The translations under genes were made by a program, and so were the position numbers. Below are positions 45,475 through 54,425 of a stretch of DNA of 64,000 bases, in pieces. The DNA comes from Litchfieldia sinesaloumensis. Its GTDB lineage: Bacteria > Bacillota > Bacilli > Bacillales > Bacillaceae_L. How positions within the stretch are numbered: the first letter of the stretch is position 1; each line of letters opens with the position of its first letter. The DNA is taken from the NCBI RefSeq assembly GCF_900156865.1, contig NZ_LT732529.1, forward strand, positions 2,854,460 through 2,918,459, in the 5' to 3' direction. The notes beneath the pieces were generated by a model. The model ran no database searches and was not told the DNA's origin. It saw only the letters and a list, made by a program, of their open reading frames with translations.

Positions 45475-45942
45475 TTATGAAAGTTTCAAACAATAGATTG
45501 GCTCAGGATGATGCCCCTCTTCTATCTCTCCGGTTGGTTTAAAGCCTGCTTTTTCATACGTCCGAATTGCACGTTCATTGTCAAAAATGACAGATAAATA
45601 AATCTCATCACATTGATAGGTATTGACCATGTCCTCAATAATCGCGTTTAAAATAGGCGTTCCATACCCTTTTCCTTGAAACCGATGACCGAGCATCATG
45701 CTTATTAATTCATAGCGTTTGGTTTGTTTTTGATATCCATGTGAGGCAAACCCGATAAGAGTTTCATTATCATAAATTGCTTTTGGAGTAAAACCAAATG
45801 TTTGACATACGGCTAGGAAATACGCGTTCGATCCAACCCATCGTTCATAGATTTGGAAATACTTCTCTTGGATTTCGTCCGATTTTAAATGAATCACATC
45901 ATAAAAGTTTTCCTCTGTTACATCAACCAATTTAATCTTCAT
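45475..45942 (-). CDS. GNAT acetyltransferase, spermidine-type
   Basis: About 155 residues. Acetyl-CoA motif SMMLGHRFQGKGYGTPILNA and ending NERAIRTYEKAGFKPTGEIEEG, like BltD/PaiA-type polyamine acetyltransferases; the opening KLVDVTEENFYDVIHLK also fits. ATG 45942 follows AAAGGAG. A Spo0A-like box lies about 100 bases upstream. Confidence 0.87.
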   Translation of the reverse strand: MKIKLVDVTEENFYDVIHLKSDEIQEKYFQIYERWVGSNAYFLAVCQTFGFTPKAIYDNETLIGFASHGYQKQTKRYELISMMLGHRFQGKGYGTPILNAIIEDMVNTYQCDEIYLSVIFDNERAIRTYEKAGFKPTGEIEEGHHPEPIYCLKLS

Positions 45943-46039
45943 GGGAGCTCTCCTTTTACTTGTAAAATGAATACCCAATCTTATAAATTCAACGGAATAC
46001 GAGCACATCCTTCTTTAGAATCACGCATACTTGTAAGTT

Positions 46040-46053
46040 TTTTTTCGACAAAA
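46040..46053 (-). promoter_or_regulatory. Candidate Spo0A box upstream of the acetyltransferase
   Basis: Reads TTTTGTCGAAAAAA on the minus strand, containing the 0A core TGTCGAA with the usual flanking A/T. About 100 bases upstream of the gene start at 45942. Confidence 0.45.
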
Positions 46054-46062
46054 CTGCATCAA

Positions 46063-46099
46063 AAAACCTCCAAATCCCTTAGTGGAAATTGGAGGTTTT
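46063..46099 (-). terminator. Terminator after mqo
   Basis: AAACCTCCAA / TTGGAGGTTT stem with T6 on the minus strand, just past the mqo stop. Confidence 0.85.
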
Positions 46100-46108
46100 C
46101 TTATCTTA

Positions 46109-47635
46109 TTACATATTTAATACGAGGTCCCTTTGCTTTTTTGGTTCTTTTTTTTCGACAAGACCAAGTAATTCTCCTGTTGAGGCATTGATTTTCTCGA
46201 GGAGTTCTGGATGCTCCATGAGCGATAGCCCAAAGGAAGGAATCATATCTTTGATTTTTGGCTCCCATTCTAGCATATGCTCTGGGAAACACTTTTTGAT
46301 GATTTGAAGCATGACATGAACTGCAGTTGAAGCACCAGGTGATGCACCTAGTAATGCGGCAATTGAGCCATCCTCTGCTGTAATAACTTCAGTACCAAAT
46401 TGAAGCGTTCCTTTTCCACCCGCTTCAGTATCCTTAATAACTTGAACACGTTGACCCGCAACGATTAAATCCCAATCCTCGCTCTTTGCGTCTGGGATAA
46501 ATTCACGTAATTCTTCCATTCGTTGTTCTTTTGTTAACATTACTTGCTGAACCAAGTATTTAGTTAAGGACATTTCCTTTACGCCCGCAGCCAACATGGT
46601 TAACAAATTATCCGGTTTTACTGACGTAATGAGATCAAGATTTGACCCATTTTTCAAAAATTTAGGGGAAAATCCTGCGAATGGTCCAAATAATAACGAC
46701 TTTTTATTGTCGATGTATCTTGTGTCTAGATGTGGAACCGACATCGGTGGCGCGCCAACTTTTGCCTTTCCATACACTTTAGCATTGTGTTTTTCAATGA
46801 CATCTGGATTTTTACAGACCATAAATATTCCACTTACTGGGAAACCACCGATATTTTTTCCTTCAGGAATGCCAGACTTCTGAAGGAGGTGAAGACTTCC
46901 TCCGCCACTCCCGATGAAAACAAATTTAGCTTTATGGTATTCCACCGCACCAGTAGTAAGATTCTTTACTTTCACTTCCCATTTGCCATCCTTGGTACGT
47001 TTAACATCTTTAACACTATGATTGTAATTCATGTTAACATTTTTACTTTTTAAATGGTCAAACAGCATACGTGTTAAGTTTCCGAAGTTGACATCTGTTC
47101 CGTCATCCACTTTAGTAGCAGCAATTGGCTCATTTGAATTGCGATTGTTCATAATGAGTGGAATCCATTCCTGTAATGTCTTAGGATCCTCAGAATATTC
47201 CATTCCTCTGAATAATGGATTTTTTGACAGCGCTTCAAAACGTTTCTTCAAAAAGGCTACATCCTTTTCACCTTGAACCATACTCATATGTGGAAGTGGC
47301 ATAATGAAGTTTTGTGGATTTTGGATAAGATTGCTCTTCACCAAATAAGCCCAAAATTGCTTAGAAACTTGGAATTGTTCGTTAACATTAATGGCTTTTG
47401 CAATGTCTAAAGTACCGTCCGGTTTTTCAACAGTGTAATTCAACTCGCACAATGCCGCATGCCCTGTCCCAGCATTGTTTAATTCATGAGAGCTTTCTTC
47501 TCCTGGCTTGTCGAGCTTTTCAAATACAGTAATGTTCCATTCCGGCGCTAATTCCTTCAAGAGTGTCCCCAATGTCGCACTCATGACGCCAGCACCGATT
47601 AAAATAACATCTGTCTTGGTTTCTATGTTGCTCAT
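46109..47635 (-). CDS. mqo: Malate:quinone oxidoreductase
   Basis: FAD-dependent membrane-associated malate dehydrogenase of about 508 residues that passes electrons from malate to quinone. N-terminal FAD motif [22 protein letters not shown]; family features [34 protein letters not shown] and [14 protein letters not shown] are all visible. ATG 47635 is used; the frame opens three codons earlier. Single gene. Confidence 0.96.
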   Translation of the reverse strand: MSNIETKTDVILIGAGVMSATLGTLLKELAPEWNITVFEKLDKPGEESSHELNNAGTGHAALCELNYTVEKPDGTLDIAKAINVNEQFQVSKQFWAYLVKSNLIQNPQNFIMPLPHMSMVQGEKDVAFLKKRFEALSKNPLFRGMEYSEDPKTLQEWIPLIMNNRNSNEPIAATKVDDGTDVNFGNLTRMLFDHLKSKNVNMNYNHSVKDVKRTKDGKWEVKVKNLTTGAVEYHKAKFVFIGSGGGSLHLLQKSGIPEGKNIGGFPVSGIFMVCKNPDVIEKHNAKVYGKAKVGAPPMSVPHLDTRYIDNKKSLLFGPFAGFSPKFLKNGSNLDLITSVKPDNLLTMLAAGVKEMSLTKYLVQQVMLTKEQRMEELREFIPDAKSEDWDLIVAGQRVQVIKDTEAGGKGTLQFGTEVITAEDGSIAALLGASPGASTAVHVMLQIIKKCFPEHMLEWEPKIKDMIPSFGLSLMEHPELLEKINASTGELLGLVEKKEPKKQRDLVLNM

Positions 47636-47644
47636 TTTTATCAA

Positions 47645-48048
47645 CCTTTTCTAATCGAATTTTAAAAAATAAGATGAATGCGGTCACAAAATGGGACTCG
47701 CTATTTTCGTATCAAACCTTGCTATATAATTATGAAAATTATTTAGATTCATATATCTACTATTATATGATAATTATAAAATATTGAAAAGCCTGATATC
47801 AGTGAGAAGTCAATTCTAATGAATGAAAATGGAAAATTATACTTTTGAACTATCCAAAGGTTATTCCGTTTGTAGGAGTAGATGAGGATGGAGAGAATCG
47901 CTTGTTTTCGAGGGATATCCTGGATGTAAAGAATAAAAAGTTCTTATACAAAGTTATTAGGTATGATTTACCTTTAACCAACTTTATCCTTTTCTATCGA
48001 ACAAATTTGTGCCTTATCACCATTTTTTCTTTTTTATCGCCTTCATTA
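47645..48048. other. Intergenic region upstream of mqo
   Basis: About 400 AT-rich bases between mqo and a glutaredoxin-like gene. It holds the mqo promoter region and, on the plus strand from 47845, a frame reading NYPKVIPFVGVDEDGENRLF for some 35 residues and then turning into low-quality sequence. That frame has no ribosome site and may be a gene remnant. Confidence 0.4.
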
Positions 48049-48085
48049 AAAAAACCCCGCATATCGTAGTGACATGCTGGGTTAA
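48049..48085 (-). terminator. Terminator after the glutaredoxin-like gene
   Basis: Imperfect AACCC-GCAT / ATGC-GGGTT stem followed by T7 on the minus strand. Confidence 0.7.
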
Positions 48086-48094
48086 AATAACGAA

Positions 48095-48337
48095 TCAATC
48101 TCTTTTGAGCGTCTCTAATAATTCAATAAGTTCAGGGGTAAATCCCTTAACAGCGCGATTTCCTACAACTGTAACAGGGACACCTAAGAAACCGAAACGC
48201 TCCACTTCTTTCCTATGGTCTTCATTTTCAGCAATATTACGTAAGTCAAAAGGAATCTTGTTTTCAGTCAGTACCTTCTTCACAAATGTACATTCGACGC
48301 AATCATTTGTCGTATAGACAATTACTTCATTTTCCAT
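48095..48337 (-). CDS. Glutaredoxin/NrdH-like protein
   Basis: Thioredoxin-fold protein of 80 residues. Active site CVEC near residues 13-16 (YTTNDCVECTFVKKVL) and cis-Pro in GVPVTVVGNRAVKGF. Likely a thiol-disulfide reductant. ATG 48337. It follows the pirin gene by 15 bases and is probably cotranscribed with it. Confidence 0.9.
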   Translation of the reverse strand: MENEVIVYTTNDCVECTFVKKVLTENKIPFDLRNIAENEDHRKEVERFGFLGVPVTVVGNRAVKGFTPELIELLETLKRD

Positions 48338-48352
48338 TGATGTTACTCTCCT

Positions 48353-49207
48353 TTATTCAGCCGGAGGGCCAAATTTTCCAGCATGAAAATCGCGATAAGC
48401 TTCCTGTACTTCTTCTTTCGAATTCATAACAAACGGACCGTATGCTACAATCTGTTCACGTAATGGAACCCCAGAATAGACAAGAATCTTTGCACGGCTG
48501 TTTGCTTTGATATCAAACTCGCTTTCATTTTCGCCATGTTCATCAAAGGTTAGCGTGGCTACCCCTGTTTTTTTCAAGAGCGTCTTACCTTCACCAAGCT
48601 CTAATTCACCAGATAGTACGCATACAAATGCGTTATGATTAGCAGGCAGAATATGCTTATATGACGCACCTTTCATGAGGGAAATCTCAGTCATCGTGAT
48701 TGGTACTAAACTGTCCAATGGGCCTTTGCTACCCGCGATTTCTCCTGCATATACTTTTAACTCTCCTCCATCAATTTGAACGCGAGGTACGTCCTCCACA
48801 TACACGTTTTGATAGGTAGTTTTGGTGTTTTTCAATGATTGAGGAAGGTTCAACCATAGCTGAAGTGTATGTGCGATATCATTGTCAACCGCTTCCTCAG
48901 CATGTCTAGCCCCGCTGCCAGCATTCATGTATTGAATGTCCCCAGCTTCTAAAATGGAATGACCACCATGGTTATCGATGTGCTCTAATCGGCCATCAAT
49001 AACATAGGTAATCGTCTGAAAACCACGATGTGGATGGTCAGAGAATGCACCACGCTTAAACCAATCCTCCGCCATCAATAAGAACGGATCAAAGTCCTCA
49101 AACCGATTCGGAGGTAGCACGAATCCTTGCTGCACATGAGGATACCCATTATTGTTGTACGATATATACCAATGATCTTTTAGATCTCTTTTAAAAAGGG
49201 AACTCAT
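48353..49207 (-). CDS. Pirin family protein
   Basis: Bicupin of about 284 residues. The metal ligands are in SDHPHRGFQTITYVIDG with a further His in HIDNHGGHS and Glu later in the N-terminal cupin. Bacterial pirins include quercetinases and regulators of pyruvate metabolism; the role here is unknown. ATG 49207 is preceded by AAGGAG at eight bases. Probably in an operon with the glutaredoxin-like gene. Confidence 0.92.
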   Translation of the reverse strand: MSSLFKRDLKDHWYISYNNNGYPHVQQGFVLPPNRFEDFDPFLLMAEDWFKRGAFSDHPHRGFQTITYVIDGRLEHIDNHGGHSILEAGDIQYMNAGSGARHAEEAVDNDIAHTLQLWLNLPQSLKNTKTTYQNVYVEDVPRVQIDGGELKVYAGEIAGSKGPLDSLVPITMTEISLMKGASYKHILPANHNAFVCVLSGELELGEGKTLLKKTGVATLTFDEHGENESEFDIKANSRAKILVYSGVPLREQIVAYGPFVMNSKEEVQEAYRDFHAGKFGPPAE

Positions 49208-49373
49208 TGCGTTCACTCCTTGTATGTTCTTTCTAGTATTTTGACCTATTTCACTTTATTTTGACATGCTAGAAGAAATTTGTACAAAATTTAATACTAT
49301 CGGTTTTATAGAATATTTTACCATTTAATCATATAATGAGCTAAAGAGCCTGTTTTTCTGGGGGGGAAATCGA

Positions 49374-50111
49374 ATGGGGTTCATATTATTGTTATTATTT
49401 TACCTTCTTGTGTTTGTTGACAGATTTGTAGGAAAAAGAATAGAACCCGGCTATGACATTACAGACTCAGATGGAAGCGTGAAATACCGGGTAGGTATGG
49501 GGGTTTATTTAGTCCTGCTATTAATTGGTTTTTTTACTATTCAAGAAAACAATATGGTTTCCCTTAAAAACAGTATGGATACTCTTAAATGGTATCTAAT
49601 CTTTATGCTGATTTTATTTTGGGGATTCCAATCATATATGGAATGGAAATATGTAGAAGGAAAAAAATATAGAGTATCTCTATTGGTAATGATTATTGGT
49701 GTCGTGGCTACTATTGGAGTCTTTTTTGTGGATGAAAAAATAACCCATACCACATTCGGTGAAGAACTTGAGGAATTACTAGACAACAAGGAAATCTCTA
49801 AAATTGAAATTTTGAGGACCAATTTTGGAGAAGACGGAGAATCTACACATAAACAGGTAACAATCAACGATCAGCATATGATAAATAAATTTTCAATTCA
49901 ACCTTCAGAAATGGAACTAAAAAAATCCAAATCAGCATTCCCTGGTATAGATTACATGATGACGATCTATACAAACGATGGAGTGCATTACCTAAACTTT
50001 TCGGAGATGGATATTCAGATACAGGCTGAGAAGTATTTTATACTAGATGAAAATGAACTGTTAAAGCTAATTGAAAGCGAAGACCTAGAATGGGAGTCGG
50101 AATCCTTTTGA
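49374..50111 (+). CDS. Unassigned membrane protein
   Basis: Protein of 245 residues: four hydrophobic segments in the first 125 residues (FILLLLFYLLVFVDRFVG; YLVLLLIGFFTI; WYLIFMLILFWGF; SLLVMIIGVVATIGVFFV), then a soluble acidic domain of about 110 residues. ATG 49374 after GGGGGGAAA. The organisation resembles Bacillus DUF4181-type membrane proteins with an added domain. Function unknown. Confidence 0.72.
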   Translation: MGFILLLLFYLLVFVDRFVGKRIEPGYDITDSDGSVKYRVGMGVYLVLLLIGFFTIQENNMVSLKNSMDTLKWYLIFMLILFWGFQSYMEWKYVEGKKYRVSLLVMIIGVVATIGVFFVDEKITHTTFGEELEELLDNKEISKIEILRTNFGEDGESTHKQVTINDQHMINKFSIQPSEMELKKSKSAFPGIDYMMTIYTNDGVHYLNFSEMDIQIQAEKYFILDENELLKLIESEDLEWESESF

Positions 50112-50146
50112 AAACAAACTCCTATCAATAAATATGTGCAAACATA

Positions 50147-50274
50147 GTTGATTGAAGCGGAAGGCGGCGACTCCAGCGGGAATAGCATGAGGTGAAGACC
50201 CCGCAGACAAGCTTGCTTGTTGAGGAGGCTGAGGCCATGCCCGCGGAAAGCGTCCGCCTGAAGCGTAAATCAAC
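50147..50274. repeat. Dispersed Bacillaceae GC-rich palindromic element
   Basis: A 128-bp GC-rich island in AT-rich surroundings with inverted ends: GTTGATT-GAAGCGGAAGGCGG on the left and CCGCCTGAAGCGTAA-ATCAAC on the right, enclosing CGACTCCAGCGGGAATAGC and CCCGCGGAAAGCGTCCGCC. From memory, near-identical elements are scattered between genes in many Bacillus-like genomes. No coding capacity is expected; frames across it are artefacts. Confidence 0.75.
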
Positions 50275-50311
50275 GGTATTAGAAACAACAAAATTTAGGT
50301 GAATAGCCCCC

Positions 50312-50349
50312 CAAAAAAACCTCAAAGCCCGAGAGCTAAGAGGTTTTTA
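50312..50349 (-). terminator. Terminator overlapping the 45-residue gene end
   Basis: AAACCTC / GAGGTTT outer stem with an inner AGC-TCTCGG-GCT hairpin, then T7 on the minus strand. Confidence 0.75.
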
Positions 50350-50473
50350 GTAATTTATCTATTTCTTCTTCAGTCACATGTTTCCATTTTATATCTTTCC
50401 ACACATCTTTATCCATAGCTTCTATAAGTAGGTCGATTTCATCATAACTAAACTTTATTGTACGTTCATTCAT
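50336..50473 (-). CDS. 45-residue acidic small protein
   Basis: ATG 50473 with GGTGG at seven bases, TAG at 50336-50338 and an intrinsic terminator at the stop. The product begins MNERTIKFSYDEIDLLIEAMD and is helical and soluble. Family not recognised; the complete gene signals make it likely to be real. Confidence 0.6.
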   Translation of the reverse strand: MNERTIKFSYDEIDLLIEAMDKDVWKDIKWKHVTEEEIDKLLKTS

Positions 50474-50572
50474 GTAAGCCCACCAAACCTTTCACTACAT
50501 ATTTCGAGAGGGCTTAACTTGGTTTGAGGGTCAAGTCTAAGAATTAATTATTTTTTATCCGTTTTCTAATAC

Positions 50573-50773
50573 CTAGACATCGAAGTAATAGAGTAGTAGT
50601 CCGATAAATGGCCATATAAGCGTGATTACTAATGCTTGCACAAACGTTAATTTGATATCTTTCTTCCATGGATTGCTCTTTGGGTAGCGATTACCGATCC
50701 GTTGAAAAACAAGAAACGTAATCCACAGGATGAGAAACACATATATAAACGTACTAACACTCTCGTAATACAT
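50573..50773 (-). CDS. Unassigned 66-residue two-segment membrane protein
   Basis: Two hydrophobic segments (TFIYVFLILWITFLVF and ALVITLIWPFIGLLLYYF) around a short basic loop. ATG 50773 follows GGGGGGAG. Family not recognised. Confidence 0.65.
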   Translation of the reverse strand: MYYESVSTFIYVFLILWITFLVFQRIGNRYPKSNPWKKDIKLTFVQALVITLIWPFIGLLLYYFDV

Positions 50774-50908
50774 ATTTAGCTCCCCCCATTTAGGTATAAA
50801 AGTTCGGACTTATACAAAGAGATTTTTTGACGTAGAATGAATCCTTCTTTAGACTAATAGAGAAATGTTATATTTTTTTAAAATACTGAAAAGGAAAGAG
50901 GTGCACGA

Positions 50909-51670
50909 ATGTTCCAACTTCTGAACGAAAAAGATAAGCAGGCTCTAGTAGCTTTACTAGATAAGGACCGGATACATAATCTCCAGTTCTATGAGTATCT
51001 CCCTTACCTCTCCAATGAAGACAAACGCTTTGGCTACTACGGGAAATATGCTGAAGGAGAGCTTATTGGCGCTATCTATTTTAGTCCGTTCAATATGGGC
51101 TTTACAATAGAAAACCAACTTGATGTGGATGAGGTCCATGAACGATTATGCACGCTGCCTTCCAAATTCCTATTTGGACGTAAAGATGTATTAGAAAAGT
51201 TGAAACCAATACCTAACCGAAATGTCTATCCTTATAACTATGGCTCTATACCTATTAACAATTGTACATATAAGGAATTACCTACTGTTCAACAGGCGAC
51301 AAAGGATGATATACAAAGTCTTTGTTCTTTTTATGAAGGGAAAAATATTCAAATTGAAATCCCAGAACTCATTGAATCCTTTATCGAAAAAGGAGACGTA
51401 TTCATTGTAAAAGAAAATCAAGCGATTCTTTCCGCAGCACTTGCTCACTCTATTAGTGGTTCTCATGCAATTATTGGTGGGGTATATACAGAGGATGGTC
51501 ACCAAGGAAAGGGGTATGCCCATGAATGTGTAGCTGCTCTAACCCAGCATCTTCATAGTAGACAGATTACTCCATTTTTATTTTATGATGCACAACTTAA
51601 CCATTTGAAGCGATTTTACGACAAACTTGGCTTTCATTTTGAATGTGAGTATTTATTCATTCATGAATAA
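50909..51670 (+). CDS. GNAT family acetyltransferase
   Basis: Protein of 253 residues. The N-terminal half is a divergent acetyltransferase-like domain; the C-terminal half has the acetyl-CoA motif GGVYTEDGHQGKGYAHECVAAL and RFYDKLGFHFECEY. ATG 50909 behind AAAGAGGTG. Substrate unknown. Confidence 0.85.
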   Translation: MFQLLNEKDKQALVALLDKDRIHNLQFYEYLPYLSNEDKRFGYYGKYAEGELIGAIYFSPFNMGFTIENQLDVDEVHERLCTLPSKFLFGRKDVLEKLKPIPNRNVYPYNYGSIPINNCTYKELPTVQQATKDDIQSLCSFYEGKNIQIEIPELIESFIEKGDVFIVKENQAILSAALAHSISGSHAIIGGVYTEDGHQGKGYAHECVAALTQHLHSRQITPFLFYDAQLNHLKRFYDKLGFHFECEYLFIHE

Positions 51671-51671
51671 A

Positions 51672-51703
51672 TATGGTGGTTAATTCAGTAGGATTAACCA
51701 CCA
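51672..51703. terminator. Bidirectional terminator
   Basis: ATGGTGGTTAAT / ATTAACCACCAT, a 12-bp stem with an eight-base loop, between convergent genes. Confidence 0.75.
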
Positions 51704-51710
51704 TGTTCCC

Positions 51711-52055
51711 TTATCGCCTCTCGATAAGACCAAACCCCACTCCTGTTGGGTCGACCATATAAGCCAAATAAAACGAATCAAACTCCATTTTTTCACGTAC
51801 AATCAGAGCACCATTCTCTACTGCCGTTGCGATTGTTTCGTCAATTGAAGCAACCTCAATTTGGATTCTCGTTCCATGTGGATAATCATGTGGACCTTTG
51901 CTTATCCCTCCTTGTATTTCTACCTGCCCCATGCTTTTGACAGGCCAAAATCCCCAATTCGGGTCCTCCATTTTCCATCCAAACACCTTATTATAAAACT
52001 GAACTGCTTTTTCAGGATCTTGGCTACTAATCTCAAATCCTACTACTCTTGCCAT
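51711..52055 (-). CDS. VOC family (glyoxalase-like) protein
   Basis: Single-domain vicinal-oxygen-chelate protein of 114 residues: FEISSQDPEKAVQFYNKVFGWK at the start and VDPTGVGFGLIER at the end. Substrate unknown. It lies 13 bases after a methyltransferase gene on the same strand. Confidence 0.88.
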   Translation of the reverse strand: MARVVGFEISSQDPEKAVQFYNKVFGWKMEDPNWGFWPVKSMGQVEIQGGISKGPHDYPHGTRIQIEVASIDETIATAVENGALIVREKMEFDSFYLAYMVDPTGVGFGLIERR

Positions 52056-52067
52056 TTTACCTCTCCT

Positions 52068-52838
52068 TTAACTTATTTTTTTACACACATAGACCATTTG
52101 ATAACTGTCTTGTGTGAGTGGTGTTTCATTCCAATCCTTGTATACCGCTAGAACCTCAAATCCCCTTTCCTTTAATAACCGATTCATTTCTTGTGGAAAG
52201 ACATAGCGCAATTGAATATTGGTCTTCTTCTCAGAGATGGTCTTGCCGCTATCATCCTTTAGCTTCCGAATGGTCGTATAGTGTTGAATCTGCACAATGG
52301 AATCGTAGCTACTGATTGTAAAAACGTCTATCTCTCTACCCGTTTCGTCTTTGTAACTGCGCCAATACTCTTCAGTCGTTGGCTGGAGCAACTCATCTAG
52401 ACTTGGGAATCTTGTACCAAAGATGAAAATTCCTTCATCCTCTAGATGCTGATGTACGGTTGTTAAGAACTGATCTTGTTCTTCATTCGTCAGAAAATGT
52501 TGGAACGAATTTCCCACACTATAAATGAGGGGACTCTTGACTTTCAATTGAATCTTCGTACAATCACCTTGTATCCACTCTATGCGAAGATTCATTTTTT
52601 CTGCTTTCTTTTTCGCTTGTGTTATCATTCCATGATGAAAGTCCACACCCATGAGAGTGTGTCCAGCCTGAGCCAAAGGGATCGTTGCTCTACCAGTTCC
52701 ACATGCGAAATCAATGATTGGTCCATTCACTTTCTTCGCCCATTTTTTTAAAAATGCCACATCATCTTGAAATGGATCGTTTTCTATGTCATATAGGATT
52801 GGGTCTTCGTATTCTTCAAAGTTAGTATTTTGATTCAT
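52068..52838 (-). CDS. Class I SAM-dependent methyltransferase
   Basis: Protein of 256 residues. SAM motif I is IIDFACGTGRATIPLAQAG, with the acidic ribose ligand in LMGVDFH and motif II near IYSVGNSFQHF. The acceptor is unknown. Probably cotranscribed with the VOC gene downstream. Confidence 0.9.
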   Translation of the reverse strand: MNQNTNFEEYEDPILYDIENDPFQDDVAFLKKWAKKVNGPIIDFACGTGRATIPLAQAGHTLMGVDFHHGMITQAKKKAEKMNLRIEWIQGDCTKIQLKVKSPLIYSVGNSFQHFLTNEEQDQFLTTVHQHLEDEGIFIFGTRFPSLDELLQPTTEEYWRSYKDETGREIDVFTISSYDSIVQIQHYTTIRKLKDDSGKTISEKKTNIQLRYVFPQEMNRLLKERGFEVLAVYKDWNETPLTQDSYQMVYVCKKIS

Positions 52839-52977
52839 TTTGTACTCCTTTATTGGCTATTAGTAAGTAGTTTCCACAAAAAGGTAGTGATTTCCTTCAT
52901 TCATTATAGGAACTCCTCAATTTTATGGTAATATTAAAAAGGAAATTCTAATCTTGAAAGTGAAAGGCTTGGTTTTC

Positions 52978-53844
52978 ATGGCAAACACAAAGAAGAAAAA
53001 GGTTTTAACAGAGGTTAAACAACTTATTATGATCACCATTGGGGCACTTGTTGCGGGATTTGGACTCGAACTATTTCTCGTCCCTAATGATATATTGGAT
53101 GGTGGGGTAATTGGTCTTTCCATCATTGCTTCTAAGATTTTCGGAGTTCCGATGAGTATATTCCTGATTATATTAAATATCCCTTTCCTCATACTTGGCT
53201 ATCGAAAAATGGGGACAAAGTTCACATTACATACACTATATGGAGTACTTGTTTTATCAGCATTCACTACGTATCTCCACCATTTCGACCCCATTACCGA
53301 TGATTTATTTTTAGCAACCATTATTGGTGCTGTCATTTTAGGTACTGGTGTTGGATTGGTTATTCGTACAGGTGGAGCATTAGATGGGACGGAGATTTTG
53401 GCGATTCTTGTGAGTAAGAAACGACCTGTTTCTGTCGGTCAGCTCGTTATGATTATGAACGTGTTTATTTTTATCCTTGCTGCCTTACTCGTTTTCAGTT
53501 GGGAAACAGCAATGTACTCGATTATTACGTATTACATCGCTTTTAAAATGATTGATATTGTCGTTGAAGGTATGGAAGAATTGAAATCTGTCACGATCAT
53601 TTCAGATGTTCCTGATGAACTTGCGGATGAATTGAATAGAGTTCTAGGACGTGGAATTACCTTCATTCATGGTGAAGGTGCCTACACAAAAGAACCAAAG
53701 AAGATTATCTATACAATTGTTAGCCGAATTGAACTTTCAACTCTGAGGGAAATTACGCTCGACCTTGATCCAGGTGCATTAATTGCAATTGAAAATATTG
53801 CAGATGTCACAGGTGGTAATTTCGAAACGAGTACTGGACATTAA
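52978..53844 (+). CDS. YitT family membrane protein
   Basis: Protein of about 288 residues: five or six membrane segments (LIMITIGALVAGFGLELFLVPNDILDGG onward) and a C-terminal DUF2179 domain (IYTIVSRIELSTLREITLDLDPGAL). Function unknown; B. subtilis has several paralogues. I use ATG 52978; a TTG at 52954 with AAGGA ten bases upstream is an alternative. Confidence 0.9.
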   Translation: MANTKKKKVLTEVKQLIMITIGALVAGFGLELFLVPNDILDGGVIGLSIIASKIFGVPMSIFLIILNIPFLILGYRKMGTKFTLHTLYGVLVLSAFTTYLHHFDPITDDLFLATIIGAVILGTGVGLVIRTGGALDGTEILAILVSKKRPVSVGQLVMIMNVFIFILAALLVFSWETAMYSIITYYIAFKMIDIVVEGMEELKSVTIISDVPDELADELNRVLGRGITFIHGEGAYTKEPKKIIYTIVSRIELSTLREITLDLDPGALIAIENIADVTGGNFETSTGH

Positions 53845-53849
53845 ATAGC

Positions 53850-53884
53850 GGTGCAGAGGTTTTGTGACCTCTGCACTTTTTGCT
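53850..53884 (+). terminator. Terminator after yitT-like gene
   Basis: GTGCAGAGGT / ACCTCTGCAC with a six-base loop and T5. Confidence 0.88.
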
Positions 53885-53942
53885 TTTATATCGGGGAATT
53901 TGATAAAATTCTTGTTGATTCTATAGAAAATAGGTGAAGAAA

Positions 53943-54320
53943 ATGATTAATAAAATTGGTAAAGTAACTGTATATGTTGAGAATCAAGAACAAGCAAAGG
54001 ATTTCTGGATTAACAAACTTGGTTTTGTTCTAAAGCTTGAACAGCCAATGGGACCTAACTTTGTGTGGCTAGAGGTCGCTCCTAGTGATGACGAATTTAC
54101 TACCCTTGTTCTATATTCAAAGGCTGCTATGGAGCAGCAAAATCCATCGATGGTTTCTCATCCATCCGTTCTTTTCAGTACAACGGATATTGACTCAGCT
54201 TATGAGAACATGAAGAAGAACGACGTAAAAGTTGGGGAATTGCAAAAGATGCCGTATGGCTCTATGTTCACATTCTATGATCAAGATGGTAATGAGTATT
54301 TACTCCGTGAAGATAAGTAA
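53943..54320 (+). CDS. VOC family (glyoxalase-like) protein
   Basis: About 125 residues: VYVENQEQAKDFWINKLGFVL at the start and TFYDQDGNEYLLRE at the end, with a central VLYSKAAMEQQ. Typical small glyoxalase/bleomycin-resistance fold. ATG 53943 with AGGTGA; the GTG at 53934 overlaps that site. Confidence 0.9.
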   Translation: MINKIGKVTVYVENQEQAKDFWINKLGFVLKLEQPMGPNFVWLEVAPSDDEFTTLVLYSKAAMEQQNPSMVSHPSVLFSTTDIDSAYENMKKNDVKVGELQKMPYGSMFTFYDQDGNEYLLREDK

Positions 54321-54330
54321 GGCAGACAAG

Positions 54331-54358
54331 CATGGTTCGCCCGCCATGCTTTTTTACT
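54331..54358 (+). terminator. Terminator after VOC gene
   Basis: AGCATGG / CCATGCT with an eight-base loop and T6. Confidence 0.85.
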
Positions 54359-54425
54359 CGAATCATATGCATACAAGGATGGGGATATTCATATATATGT
54401 CCAAAAGGACAAAAGGACGGATATC

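Noticed and set aside
46146-46160. Spo0A-like TTGTCGAAAAAA inside the end of mqo
   Set aside because: It is within coding sequence (codons for Val-Glu-Lys-Lys) and not near a promoter.
50085-50325. Two overlapping minus-strand frames of 66-68 codons across the GC-rich element
   Set aside because: They lie inside the palindromic repeat, lack ribosome sites and have repeat-derived composition.
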